From Aeromicrobium camelliae (lineage in GTDB: Bacteria > Actinomycetota > Actinomycetes > Propionibacteriales > Nocardioidaceae), in contig NZ_RQJX01000016.1 of the NCBI RefSeq assembly GCF_003850045.1, forward strand, positions 1-64,000: 64,000 nt of DNA. Reading direction: 5' to 3'. Positions 18,717 to 27,334 of this stretch are shown piece by piece. Numbering within the stretch: position 1 is the stretch's first letter; each line of letters begins with the position of its first letter. The position numbers were made by a program, and so were the translations under genes. Below the pieces are notes generated by a model that saw nothing but the letters and a program-made list of their open reading frames with translations, searched no databases and was not told where the DNA came from.

Positions 18717-19687
18717 CGGGGCGTCGGCGCGGGGACTCCTGGCGATCGAAGCGAGCGAGACGACGCAGCAAGTCCGCGTAGCCTGACGGCGTGAAGGAGG
18801 AGCGGCGTAGTTCGTCGCGAATAACCGTGGTCGAATGCGATCCGGGAGTTCGTCCGAGCGCCTCGACCGCATCCGCCACAATCTGGTCCAACCCTCCGAG
18901 GATGTCGAGGTTCGAGTAACCGGCGCGGTCCACGCCGAACCGCTTGAGGGTCCGTTCGCGCTGCAAGGCCCGTTGAAACTCGCGCGGCGTCGCGTGATGC
19001 AGTCCGTCGTACTCGGGAAAACGCGACGTGCCGATCACCTGAAGGTCCATGCGGGGCCAACAGCTCGCCGTGGTCGTCGCGCACAGGCACCTGCGTCCGC
19101 ACGGGGATGTTGCTGAGCACGCGCACGAGCCGCAGGACCGTCTCCCACGGCGATTCGCTGCGCGGATCTGCCAGTCCGAGTGCCTGGCGCAGCACCCGGA
19201 CACCCCGCCGGCCGGGCACCATCGCCTCCCTGAGGCGCTCGAGAGTCGTCGCCCCCTGATGCAACGCACCGTCGATCAGGACGACGAGATCGAGGAGGCG
19301 CAGGTGCTCCGCGGCCTCGACGATCGTCCATTCCGGCGAGGACGTCGGGATTCCGTGCACCTCGGTCCGGTGATGCTGCGGGATCTCGCACCGCCGCACA
19401 TAGACACCCCGGCGATCGTGGTGAGGCGCCGCGCCGTCGGTGCACGCGATGACTGGAAAGGGATCGATCCGCGGCAGCCACCATCCGCGCAAGCGGGCCG
19501 CAGTCAGGTGCGTGAAGACCGCGCCCTCGCTGAGCACCAAGCCGACGGCACGGCACCGTGCTCGCAGATCGTCGAACTCGACCTGTGGCAGCGCGACGCC
19601 GTTGACCGGATGTGCCCAACGCGCGTGCCGCAGCTGGTCGCGCGTGAGTCCGTGCTCGGCAGCGTCACCATGGCGAATCGCGGTCAT
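18700..19687 (-). pseudogene. AbiEi/DUF559-like nuclease-fold protein gene with a single-base frameshift
   Basis: Two overlapping minus-strand frames make one protein. The N-terminal part from ATG 19687 reads MTAIRHGDAAEHGLTRDQLR and resembles the AbiEi-antitoxin-type winged-helix start found in many actinobacterial DUF559 proteins. At a four-G run on the plus strand (19053-19056) the frame shifts: DDHGELLA continues sensibly only in the other frame as RMDLQVIGTSRFPEYDG, then RERTLKRFGVDRAGYSNLDI, ending in PASGAK at 18700. Removing one base would restore a 328-residue protein. SESPWE, RMDL and PEYDG fit a Vsr/PD-(D/E)XK-like fold. It could be a true pseudogene or a sequencing error. It sits alone inside the repeat cassette. 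Confidence 0.75.
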
Positions 19688-19743
19688 GCCGCAAGGATCG
19701 ACCAATCGCCGACCTGGTGCGCCGGGCTATCCACAGCGCCCGG

Positions 19744-19821
19744 CGAGTGGCGCAAAGTGCTGATCGAGTGGCGCAAAGTGGGGACAAATGGCTCGCCGAC
19801 GGCCCCATTCTGCGCCACTCG
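19744..19821 (+). repeat. Right end of the mirrored 19 bp repeat cassette
   Basis: Three copies of the same motif: forward at 19744-19762 (two mismatches), forward and perfect at 19765-19783, and inverted at 19803-19821 (two mismatches). The last two form a hairpin with a 19-nt loop. Read from the outside, the order and spacing (0-18, 38-56, 59-77) exactly match the left end, while loop sequences differ. Confidence 0.9.
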
Positions 19822-19846
19822 CGGAGACCGGGGCGACGAGACCGAG

Positions 19847-19886
19847 CGGGCCGGGACCGACCGGGCCGGGACCGACCGGGCCGGGC
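19847..19886 (+). repeat. 15 bp tandem repeat, about 2.7 copies
   Basis: The unit CGGGCCGGGACCGAC occurs at 19847-19861 and 19862-19876, with a partial third copy to 19886. It lies between the repeat cassette and the downstream end of the dioxygenase gene. Confidence 0.8.
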
Positions 19887-19901
19887 CGGCGGTGACCGGA
19901 G

Positions 19902-20720
19902 TCAGGCGGTGATGAAGGAGCGCATGCCGACCGAGCCCATGTCGATCTCGGTGTTGAAGAACGTGACGTCCTCGTCAGCCTCGAGCAGGCTGAGCGCGGC
20001 GATCATCGGCCGGTAGTGGTCGTCGGTGGGGACGGCCAGTCGGGCGGCGTCCCAGTGCCGGTACGGGTCGACGAGGCGCGCGACGTCGCGACCGGCGATG
20101 GCCTCGGCGCTCGCGGCGTCGAACTCCTCGGCCCAGTCCCAGGCGCCGCCGCCGTGCCAGCGGATGGCACCGAGGTGGTGGACGATGTTCCCGCTGCCGA
20201 TGAAGACGACACCGCGTCGGCGCAGCCGCCGCAGCCGCGCGAACAGCTCGTACAGCTGCGGCAGCGGCATCGCGTAGTCGACGCTGATCTGCAGCACCGG
20301 CACCTCGGGTGCCGGGGCGAGGTGGCGCAGAACGCTCCAGGTGCCGTGGTCGAGACCCCATTGACGGTCCAGTTGCGCTTCGTACGCGGCCAGTTCGCGG
20401 GCGAGGATCTGTGCCACGATCTCGTCGCCGAACGTCTCGTACTGCACCCGGTAGAGCTCGTCGGGGAAGCCGCCGAAGTCGTAGATGATCGGGTTGCGCG
20501 GAGCGTCGGTGATACGCGTCGTGCCGGGCGTGAGCCAATGGGCACTGACCACGACGATCGCCTGCGCGTCCGGCAGCTCCTGGCCGACCCGCACCCACTC
20601 GCGCGTGAACGCGTTGTCGCTGATCGCGTGCATCGGGTTGCCGTGCCCGACGAACAGCACCGGCATCCGTGGGCTCGCGACCAGCCGCTGCTCGAGATCT
20701 CCGATCGAGTACTCCGCCAT
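19902..20720 (-). CDS. ygiD: Class III extradiol ring-cleavage dioxygenase (4,5-DOPA dioxygenase type)
   Basis: A 272-residue LigB-family protein. Conserved histidines lie in LFVGHGNPMHAI, VVSAHWLT, LDHGTWS and GSGNIVHHLG, matching the zinc/iron site of DODA/YgiD proteins, which open the ring of L-DOPA between C4 and C5. The region also has DPYRHWDAARLA and DHYRPMIAAL, both typical of the family. It lies downstream of cstA and the YbdD gene on the same strand but has its own promoter and palindrome in the 39-nt gap. The physiological substrate in bacteria is uncertain. Confidence 0.9.
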   Translation of the reverse strand: MAEYSIGDLEQRLVASPRMPVLFVGHGNPMHAISDNAFTREWVRVGQELPDAQAIVVVSAHWLTPGTTRITDAPRNPIIYDFGGFPDELYRVQYETFGDEIVAQILARELAAYEAQLDRQWGLDHGTWSVLRHLAPAPEVPVLQISVDYAMPLPQLYELFARLRRLRRRGVVFIGSGNIVHHLGAIRWHGGGAWDWAEEFDAASAEAIAGRDVARLVDPYRHWDAARLAVPTDDHYRPMIAALSLLEADEDVTFFNTEIDMGSVGMRSFITA

Positions 20721-20732
20721 GACACCGCCTAG

Positions 20733-20752
20733 ATAGTTGATACTTCAACTAT
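20733..20752. promoter_or_regulatory. Palindromic operator in front of the DODA gene
   Basis: ATAGTTGA (20733-20740) and TCAACTAT (20745-20752) are perfect arms with a 4-nt spacer, AT-rich in a GC-rich region. On the minus strand TGCTATAGT at 20750-20758 forms an extended -10, overlapped by the palindrome. A MarR- or HxlR-type repressor site is likely; no regulator gene is adjacent. Confidence 0.55.
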
Positions 20753-20759
20753 AGCAGTG

Positions 20760-20939
20760 TCAGCAGCAGCGTCCCCGCTGGTCGAGTTCACGATGCGCGG
20801 CCCGATGACGTTCGTATTCGCGGCGGCTCATCGGCTGACGACCCTCGCGGGCGCACTCCTCGCGGTACGCGTCCCAGCGCGCCTCGCCGGAGATCTCCCG
20901 GAGATACCAGCGCAGCCCCTCCACGGCGCGCGCGATCAT
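20760..20939 (-). CDS. YbdD/YjiX family small protein
   Basis: A 59-residue protein read from ATG 20939 to TGA 20760. It contains GLRWYLREISGEARWDAYRE and MSRREYERHR, the conserved core of YbdD/YjiX proteins, which are encoded immediately after CstA-type pyruvate/peptide transporters in many bacteria. The ATG shares four bases with the cstA stop, so it is translationally coupled. The family is thought to assist pyruvate uptake with CstA/BtsT-type transporters. It ends in two cysteines (GRCC). Confidence 0.88.
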   Translation of the reverse strand: MIARAVEGLRWYLREISGEARWDAYREECAREGRQPMSRREYERHRAAHRELDQRGRCC

Positions 20940-23071
20940 CGACGCTCACCTGCTCGCTCGGCCTCCCACGCGCGCACCGCTTCCTTCTCCTGGGCCGTCG
21001 CGATGAAGTCGGCGGGCGCGACGATCCGGGACTCGACCTTCGGCGTCTCGGTGGTGGGGAGACCGCCGGCACGCCAGGCCTTCACCGCGACGACGACCGC
21101 GTTGACCACGATGACGATGACGAGCAGCGCGAAGGTCGCCTGCAGGATGCCGTTGAGGGTCGAGTTGAAGACGACCTGGTCCATCTGCCCCGCGTCGGCG
21201 GCCGGCGCGAGCACCTCCCCGGCGTCGCGCGCCTCGCGATAGCGCGAGGCCTGCGCGAAGTAGCCCAGCGCCGGATCGGAGCTGAACACCTTCTGGAAGC
21301 TCGCCGTCATCGTCACGATCAGATCCCACGTCAACGGGACGAGCGCGACCCACGCGTACTTCGCCTTGCCGTGTTTGAACATCAGGACGGCGCACACCGT
21401 GAGGCCGATGGCGGCCAGCAGCTGATTGGCGATGCCGAACAGCGGGAACAGCTGATTGATGCCGCCGAGCGGATCGCGGACGCCGACCCAGAGGATGTAA
21501 CCCCAGGCGAGAACCACCAGGAAGCTCGCGGACCAGGCCGCCGGACGCCACGAGGTGTCCGCGTACCGCTTCCAGACGTTGCCGATCGTGTCCTGCAGCA
21601 TGAAGCGGCCCACCCGCGTGCCCGCATCGACGGCGGTGAGGATGAACAACGCCTCGAACATGATCGCGAAGTGGTACCAGAACGCCTGCAGGTTCCCGCC
21701 GAACGCCTCGTGGAAGACCTGCGAGAGCCCGAAGGCGAGAGTCGGCGCACCGCCGGTGCGCGACACGAGCGTCTCCTCCTCGACTGCCTGCGCGGCAGCC
21801 TGCAGTTGGTCGGGCGAGATCGTGAAGCCCAGGTTGGCGACGAACTCCGCGGCGCCCTCGAACGTGCCGCCGGTGGCCCCGGCGGGGCTGTTCATCGCGA
21901 AGTACATGCCCTGGTCGATGACGCAGGCGGCGATGAGGGCGCTGATGGCCACGAACGACTCCATGAGCATGCCGCCGTAGCCGACCATGCGGACGTGGCT
22001 TTCCTTGGCGATCATCTTCGGTGTCGTGCCCGAGGAGATCAGCGCGTGGAAGCCCGACAGCGCACCGCAGGCGATGGTGATGAAGACGAACGGGAACAGC
22101 TTGCCGGCGAAGACGGGCCCGTTGCCCTCAGTGGCGAAACTCGTGACCGGCTCGGCCTGCAGCACGGGTGCCGCGATGACGAGCCCGACCGCCAGCAGGA
22201 CGATCACGCCCACCTTCATGAACGTCGACAGATAATCGCGCGGGGTCAGCAGCATCCACACCGGCAGGATCGACGCGACGAAGCCGTAGACGACGAGGCA
22301 GATCACGAGCGTCTCAGGCGACAGCGTCAACGCGTCTCGGAGCCCCAGTTGATCCACGTACCCGCCGAGGATGATCGCCACGAGCAGCAGTGCGACGCCG
22401 ATCGCGGTGACCTCCATGACCTTGCCGGGCCGCAGGTAGCGCAGGTAGAAGCCCATGAACAGCGCGATCGGAATGGTCAGCCCGATCGACAGCACGCCCC
22501 ACGGCGATTCCGCCAGCGCATTGACGACGACGAGGGCGAGCACCGCCAGGATGATGATCATGATGGCGAAGACGGCGATGAGGGCCGCGACGCCGCCGAC
22601 GACGCCGATCTCCTCGCGCACCATCTGACCGAGGCTCTTGCCGTCGCGCCGCATCGAGAAGAACATGACCACCATGTCCTGCACGGCACCGGCGAAGATG
22701 ACGCCCACGATGATCCAGATCGTGCCGGGCAGGTAGCCCATCTGCGCGGCCAGCACCGGGCCCACCAGCGGACCGGCTCCGGCGATCGCGGCGAAGTGGT
22801 GCCCGAACAGGACGCGACGGTCGGTCACCTCGTAGTCACGACCGTTCTCCAGCCGTTCGGCCGGAGTGGCGCGCGTGTCGTCGACCTGGAGCACGCGTCG
22901 GGCGATGAACCGCGCATAGAACCGGTACGCGATGGCGTACGAGGCCAGGGCCGCGAACAGGATCCAGAGCGCTGACACCTCCTCTCCTCGGGCCAGCGCC
23001 AACACGGTCCAACACGCCGCTCCTACCAGGGCCACCCCGACCCAGAGCACACGGCTCGTCACCTGGTTCAT
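20936..23071 (-). CDS. cstA: Carbon starvation protein A (pyruvate/peptide transporter)
   Basis: A 711-residue membrane protein with about 16-18 helices. The N-terminal signature RVLFGHHFAAIAGAGPLVGP and the later SGFHALISSGTTPKMI are diagnostic of the CstA/BtsT family, which imports pyruvate and possibly peptides under nutrient limitation. The start at MNQVTSRVLW is chosen from the beginning of the first membrane helix; a longer open frame upstream has no homology. The YbdD partner follows with an ATGA overlap. Confidence 0.95.
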   Translation of the reverse strand: MNQVTSRVLWVGVALVGAACWTVLALARGEEVSALWILFAALASYAIAYRFYARFIARRVLQVDDTRATPAERLENGRDYEVTDRRVLFGHHFAAIAGAGPLVGPVLAAQMGYLPGTIWIIVGVIFAGAVQDMVVMFFSMRRDGKSLGQMVREEIGVVGGVAALIAVFAIMIIILAVLALVVVNALAESPWGVLSIGLTIPIALFMGFYLRYLRPGKVMEVTAIGVALLLVAIILGGYVDQLGLRDALTLSPETLVICLVVYGFVASILPVWMLLTPRDYLSTFMKVGVIVLLAVGLVIAAPVLQAEPVTSFATEGNGPVFAGKLFPFVFITIACGALSGFHALISSGTTPKMIAKESHVRMVGYGGMLMESFVAISALIAACVIDQGMYFAMNSPAGATGGTFEGAAEFVANLGFTISPDQLQAAAQAVEEETLVSRTGGAPTLAFGLSQVFHEAFGGNLQAFWYHFAIMFEALFILTAVDAGTRVGRFMLQDTIGNVWKRYADTSWRPAAWSASFLVVLAWGYILWVGVRDPLGGINQLFPLFGIANQLLAAIGLTVCAVLMFKHGKAKYAWVALVPLTWDLIVTMTASFQKVFSSDPALGYFAQASRYREARDAGEVLAPAADAGQMDQVVFNSTLNGILQATFALLVIVIVVNAVVVAVKAWRAGGLPTTETPKVESRIVAPADFIATAQEKEAVRAWEAERAGERR

Positions 23072-23140
23072 GGCCGCAGTATGACTCACGTCACCCCCAC
23101 CGCGCGACCGGAGCTTGAACCGGTGTCGGACAATGGAGGG

Positions 23141-25720
23141 ATGCCGACCTCGACGCAGCTGATCATCTTGCTGCGGCACCCTGTGAGGTTCCTCGCCGAG
23201 GAGGACCCCGCTCGTTCACGCTTCGTCTTCGACGCCCCGCAGGGCCCGGTCGAGGCGACGGCGAACGAGGCGGTCGGCCCGCTCTCGGGCGGTATCCGTG
23301 CCATGAACGCGCACGACAGCGTGCGGGCGTGGGCGGGGCCGGCGATCATCGCGCTCCGGTTGATGGCCGCGGGCGCGCTGACCTCGCCCTCCCCGGCCGA
23401 GTTGCAGCAGCTGCGCGAGGCCGGAGCGCATATCGGCGAGTCCCAGGCCGACGGACAACGTCAGATCGATGCCTTTCTCGCCGCGCTCGCCGTCGATGCG
23501 CCCGCCGTGGCCACGACGCCGCAGCGCCGTCGCGAGCCCGAGCAGCCGAGGCCGCGGATCGAGCCGCCGCGCACCTTCGCCTACCGCCTGGTGACGGCGT
23601 TCGAGGCCGGCGGCGCCGACAGCGTCGCGACGGTCCGCCTCCGTGTGCGTCCCACCGACCGCACCTGGGGCGAAGTCGACGCACGCGACCTGTGGACGCG
23701 CGACGACCACCACTTCGGCCCCGGCGCCCGTGACGCCACCCGCGCCATGCTCGAGCGCCTTGCTGCGACGTGGGAGCCCGCGCACCGCCTGCTCCCCGGC
23801 GACGACGGCACTCCCCCACCCGAGACGGTCGCCCTCGACCGCGACGAACTCGGACGTCTCGCCTCAGCTGATCTCGTGACGCCTCTCATGGCCAACCGGG
23901 TGGAGGTCGTCTGGCCGGCAGAACTCGTGCGCGATGTCGCCGCCACGCCGGTCCTTCAGCGGGTCGAGGGGTTCGGCGATCGCCCTCGCGCGTTCGGCCG
24001 CGACCAGTTGTTCCGCTTCGACTGGAGTGTGAGTGTCGGCGGCGAACGTCTGACGCAGGCCGAGCTCGATGAGCTCGCCGCCAGCCACAGCGGCATGGTG
24101 CGGCTGCGTGATCAGTGGGTCTTCGTCGAGCGGAGTCGTCTGGACGACCTTCTGCGCGGCGGAGGACGCGAGCTCGACGCGAGCGACGCGCTCCGCGCGG
24201 CGCTCACCGGCGAACTCGAGATCGACGGCCGGATGGTCGAAGTCGACACCGTCGGCTGGCTCGAAGACGTCCGCGAGCGGCTCGCGAGCCTCGGCGCCCG
24301 CGACACGCGGATCGAGCAGCCCGCCGACCTCGACGGGGATCTGCGGGCGTACCAGCTCGACGGCCTGCGGTGGATGAACCAACTCGTCGAGCTCGGACTC
24401 GGCGGCATCCTCGCCGACGACATGGGACTGGGCAAGACGATCATGCTGATCGCCCTCCACCTGCATCGGGCCGCACCCGCCCCGACCCTCGTCGTCTGCC
24501 CGGCCTCGGTGCTCGCGACGTGGGAGCGGGAGATCGCGCGCTTCGCCCCCGGCCAGAACGTGCACCGCTACCACGGGCCGCAGCGCACGCTCAACGACGC
24601 GAAAGACGGCTTCGTCGTCACCACGTACGCCACGATGCGCCAGAGCGCCGACGACCTCGCCGAGCACGACTGGGGCATGGTCGTCGCCGACGAAGCACAG
24701 CACGTGAAGAACGCCGCGAGCGGTGCGGCGCAGGCGCTGCGGCGGATCGGCTCGGACGCCCGCATGGCCCTGACCGGCACGCCGGTCGAGAACAGCCTCT
24801 CGGAGCTGTGGTCGATCCTCGACTGGACGACGCCCGGTCTGCTCGGACACCGCGAACAGTTCCGGCGCGACTGGGCCCGCCCCATCGAGCGGGACCGCGA
24901 CGACGAGGTCGCCCGGCGACTCGCCACGCTGATCCGTCCGTTCGTGCTGCGCCGGCGTAAGAGCGATCCGGGCATCGCGCCCGAACTGCCGCCCAAGATC
25001 GAGACCGATCACCACGTGCAGCTCACGCGCGAGCAGATCGGCCTGTACGAGGCGGTCGTGCGCCGCACCATGACCGAGATCGAGGAGAGCAAGGGCATCC
25101 AGCGGCGCGGTCTCGTGGTCAAGCTGCTGACCCAGCTCAAGCAGATCTGCAACCACCCGGCCCAGTACCTGCGCCAGTCCACCGGGCGCTTGGACGGGCG
25201 GTCCGGCAAGCTCACGGTCTTCGACGAACTGCTCGACGAGATCCTCGCCGAGGACGGCCGCACCCTCGTGTTCACCCAGTACGCGCAGATGGGGCACCTG
25301 CTCGCCCGGCACCTGAACCAGCAGGGAATCGAGCACGCCTACCTCCACGGCGGGACGCCCGTGCGTACCCGCGAGGACATGGTGCGGCGCTTCCAGGACG
25401 GCGAGTTCCCGGTGTTCGTGCTGTCGCTCAAGGCGGCCGGGACGGGCCTCAACCTGACCCGCGCCGACCACGTCATCCACTACGACCGCTGGTGGAACCC
25501 GGCGGTCGAGGACCAGGCGACCGACCGCGCCCACCGCATCGGGCAGACCACCGCCGTCCACGTGCACCGCCTCGTGGCCGAGGGCACGATCGAACAGTCG
25601 ATCGCCGAACTCATCACCGCCAAACGTGCGCTCGCCGACGCCGTGGTCAACTCCGGCGAGGCGGCGCTCACCGAACTGAGCGACGCCGAACTCGCCGCGC
25701 TCGTGCGCTTGCGCCGCTGA
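23141..25720 (+). CDS. SNF2-family DEAD/DEAH-box helicase
   Basis: An 859-residue protein. The N-terminal 400 residues are a variable region with an SNF2_N-associated bacterial domain (GGERLTQAELDELAASHSGM). The C-terminal half is a Swi2/Snf2 ATPase: LRAYQLDGLRWMNQL (Q-like), DDMGLGKT (Walker A, about residue 427), ADEAQHVKN (DEAQ, about 516), ALTGTPVENSLSELWSILDW, then the helicase C domain with LSLKAAGTGLNLTRADHVIH and DQATDRAHRIGQ. These bacterial proteins (HepA/RapA-like) remodel DNA or RNA polymerase complexes. GGAGGG abuts the ATG at 23141. It is divergent from cstA. Confidence 0.92.
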   Translation: MPTSTQLIILLRHPVRFLAEEDPARSRFVFDAPQGPVEATANEAVGPLSGGIRAMNAHDSVRAWAGPAIIALRLMAAGALTSPSPAELQQLREAGAHIGESQADGQRQIDAFLAALAVDAPAVATTPQRRREPEQPRPRIEPPRTFAYRLVTAFEAGGADSVATVRLRVRPTDRTWGEVDARDLWTRDDHHFGPGARDATRAMLERLAATWEPAHRLLPGDDGTPPPETVALDRDELGRLASADLVTPLMANRVEVVWPAELVRDVAATPVLQRVEGFGDRPRAFGRDQLFRFDWSVSVGGERLTQAELDELAASHSGMVRLRDQWVFVERSRLDDLLRGGGRELDASDALRAALTGELEIDGRMVEVDTVGWLEDVRERLASLGARDTRIEQPADLDGDLRAYQLDGLRWMNQLVELGLGGILADDMGLGKTIMLIALHLHRAAPAPTLVVCPASVLATWEREIARFAPGQNVHRYHGPQRTLNDAKDGFVVTTYATMRQSADDLAEHDWGMVVADEAQHVKNAASGAAQALRRIGSDARMALTGTPVENSLSELWSILDWTTPGLLGHREQFRRDWARPIERDRDDEVARRLATLIRPFVLRRRKSDPGIAPELPPKIETDHHVQLTREQIGLYEAVVRRTMTEIEESKGIQRRGLVVKLLTQLKQICNHPAQYLRQSTGRLDGRSGKLTVFDELLDEILAEDGRTLVFTQYAQMGHLLARHLNQQGIEHAYLHGGTPVRTREDMVRRFQDGEFPVFVLSLKAAGTGLNLTRADHVIHYDRWWNPAVEDQATDRAHRIGQTTAVHVHRLVAEGTIEQSIAELITAKRALADAVVNSGEAALTELSDAELAALVRLRR

Positions 25721-25721
25721 C

Positions 25722-25748
25722 CCATCCGATCACATGCCGGTGACGAAC
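25722..25748 (+). promoter_or_regulatory. SigK-type promoter of the molybdopterin oxidoreductase gene
   Basis: CCATCC (25722-25727) and ACGAAC (25743-25748) are separated by 15 nt. The mycobacterial SigK consensus recalled from the literature is CCATCC...CCGAAT. The predicted start site is near the ATG at 25756, so the mRNA should be leaderless. Confidence 0.6.
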
Positions 25749-25758
25749 CACCGGCATG
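25733..25758. repeat. Perfect inverted repeat around the SigK-type -10 and start codon
   Basis: Arms CATGCCGGTG (25733-25742) and CACCGGCATG (25749-25758) pair at all 10 positions. The 6-nt spacer is exactly the ACGAAC -10 element, and the right arm contains the ATG of the oxidoreductase. It may be an operator or the terminator of the upstream helicase gene. Confidence 0.75.
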
Positions 25759-27261
25759 AAAGCCCGTACCGTCCTGCTGTCCGCCGCGATCGGGGTGCTC
25801 GCCGCGACGGCCGGTGTCGGTCTCGGTCATCTCGTGGCCGCCTTCATCGCTCCGGCCGCCTCTCCCGTGCTCGCGGTGGGCTCGACCGTCATCGACGCGA
25901 CGCCGACACCGGTGAAGGAATGGGCCGTGTCGACGTTCGGGACGGCTGACAAGCCGATCCTCATCGGCACCGTGCTCATCGGCACCCTCCTGCTCGCCGG
26001 GCTCGGCGGCATCCTCGCCGCACGGAGGTTCGCGGTGGGTGCTCTCGTGCTCGTGGTGCTCGTCGCAGCCAGCGGCGCTGCGGCCCTCACGCGGCCGGTC
26101 GCCGGCGTCGCCGACGCCGTGCCGTCGCTCGTCACCGGCCTGGTGGCGCTCGCGGTCCTGCGGGGCTTCACCCGTCCGCACCGACGAGAGCCGGCGGCGT
26201 CGGCCCCCGGCGTCTCGCGCCGCACCATGCTGCTCGGCGGCGGGGCCGTCATCCTGCTCTCGGCGCTGGCCGCGGCGACGGGTGAAGCCCTGATCCGAGC
26301 AAGCCGCACCCTCACGAACGTGGCGCTCCCGCGGCCGGCGGACCCCGCGGCCCCGTTGCCCGACGGCCTCGAGATCGAGGGACTCAGCCCCTTCCGGACA
26401 CCCACGGGCGACTTCTACCGGGTCGACATCAACCTGACCGTGCCGATCGTGGACGTCGACGACTGGACCTTGACGGTGGACGGCGACGTCGAGCGGCCCT
26501 TCACCCTCACGTGGGACGAACTGCTCGACATGGACATGATCGAGCGCGACATCACGATGACGTGCGTGTCCAACGAGGTCGGCGGCTCCTACGTCGGGGC
26601 GGCGCGCTGGCTCGGCGTTCCCCTGACCGACCTGTTGGACCGCGCGGGCGTGGGCTCTCGTGCCGACCAGATCCTGAGCACCGCCGTCGACGGGTTCACC
26701 ATCAGCACCCCGTTGAACGTCGCGACGGACGGGCGCGACGCGATGGTGGCGGTCGCGATGAACGGCGAGCCGCTCCCCCGCGACCACGGCTTCCCGGCGC
26801 GACTCATCACCCCCGGTCTCTACGGCTACGTCGGCGCCACCAAGTGGCTCGAGCGGCTGACCTTGACGACGTACGCCGAGCAGGAGGCCTACTGGACGGC
26901 GCGCGACTGGGCCGTCGAGGGTCCGATCAAGATCTCAGCCCGGATCGACACCCCGCGTGGGCTCGGCGAGATCGACGCAGGCGAACGGGTCATCGCGGGC
27001 GTCGCCTGGGCCCAGCAGCGCGGTGTCGACGAAGTCCAGGTGCGCATCGACGACGGCGGCTGGCGGCCGGCTCGACTCGGCCCGGATGCCGGCGTCGACT
27101 ACTGGCGGCAGTGGTACCTGCCGTGGAACGCCACCCCAGGCCGCCACGTGGTCGAGGCGCGCGCGATCACCCGTGACGGCGAGGTGCAGACCACCGAACG
27201 CACCAGTCCGTTCCCCGACGGCTCCAGCGGCATCCACAGCATCGTCGTCCGCGTGCGCTGA
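25756..27261 (+). CDS. Molybdopterin-dependent oxidoreductase (sulfite oxidase-like, membrane anchored)
   Basis: A 501-residue protein. The first 150 residues hold four hydrophobic helices; a further helix follows SRRTMLLGGG (residues 155-180, twin-Arg-like but with RRT). The rest is an oxidoreductase molybdopterin-binding domain: ITMTCVSNEVGGSYVGAARW contains the conserved cysteine ligand to Mo, and RDHGFPARLITPGLYGYVGATKW is characteristic. The C-terminal 90 residues are the Mo-co dimerisation (Ig-like) domain. It sits with a fasciclin protein, SigK and RskA, as in mycobacterial SigK loci. It may repair oxidised methionine (MsrP-like), as an inference. Confidence 0.9.
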   Translation: MKARTVLLSAAIGVLAATAGVGLGHLVAAFIAPAASPVLAVGSTVIDATPTPVKEWAVSTFGTADKPILIGTVLIGTLLLAGLGGILAARRFAVGALVLVVLVAASGAAALTRPVAGVADAVPSLVTGLVALAVLRGFTRPHRREPAASAPGVSRRTMLLGGGAVILLSALAAATGEALIRASRTLTNVALPRPADPAAPLPDGLEIEGLSPFRTPTGDFYRVDINLTVPIVDVDDWTLTVDGDVERPFTLTWDELLDMDMIERDITMTCVSNEVGGSYVGAARWLGVPLTDLLDRAGVGSRADQILSTAVDGFTISTPLNVATDGRDAMVAVAMNGEPLPRDHGFPARLITPGLYGYVGATKWLERLTLTTYAEQEAYWTARDWAVEGPIKISARIDTPRGLGEIDAGERVIAGVAWAQQRGVDEVQVRIDDGGWRPARLGPDAGVDYWRQWYLPWNATPGRHVVEARAITRDGEVQTTERTSPFPDGSSGIHSIVVRVR

Positions 27262-27274
27262 ACGGAATTCTCAC

Positions 27275-27301
27275 CCATCCGTCTGGCGCCGGGCTCCGAA
27301 T
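27275..27301 (+). promoter_or_regulatory. SigK-type promoter of the fasciclin lipoprotein gene
   Basis: CCATCC (27275-27280) and CCGAAT (27296-27301) are separated by 15 nt, the same spacing as the promoter at 25722. Both hexamers match the mycobacterial SigK consensus as recalled. Confidence 0.75.
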
Positions 27302-27334
27302 CCCTGGTGTCAGCCCCCAACGAAAGGCACCATC

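Noticed and set aside
18639..19821. The 19 bp repeats as a CRISPR array
   Set aside because: Copies alternate in orientation, there are only six, and the interior is a coding gene, not regular spacers. No cas genes are nearby.
21371..22975. Long plus-strand open frame antisense to cstA
   Set aside because: The translation is Arg/Asp/Glu/His-rich without any family pattern; cstA on the minus strand is certain.
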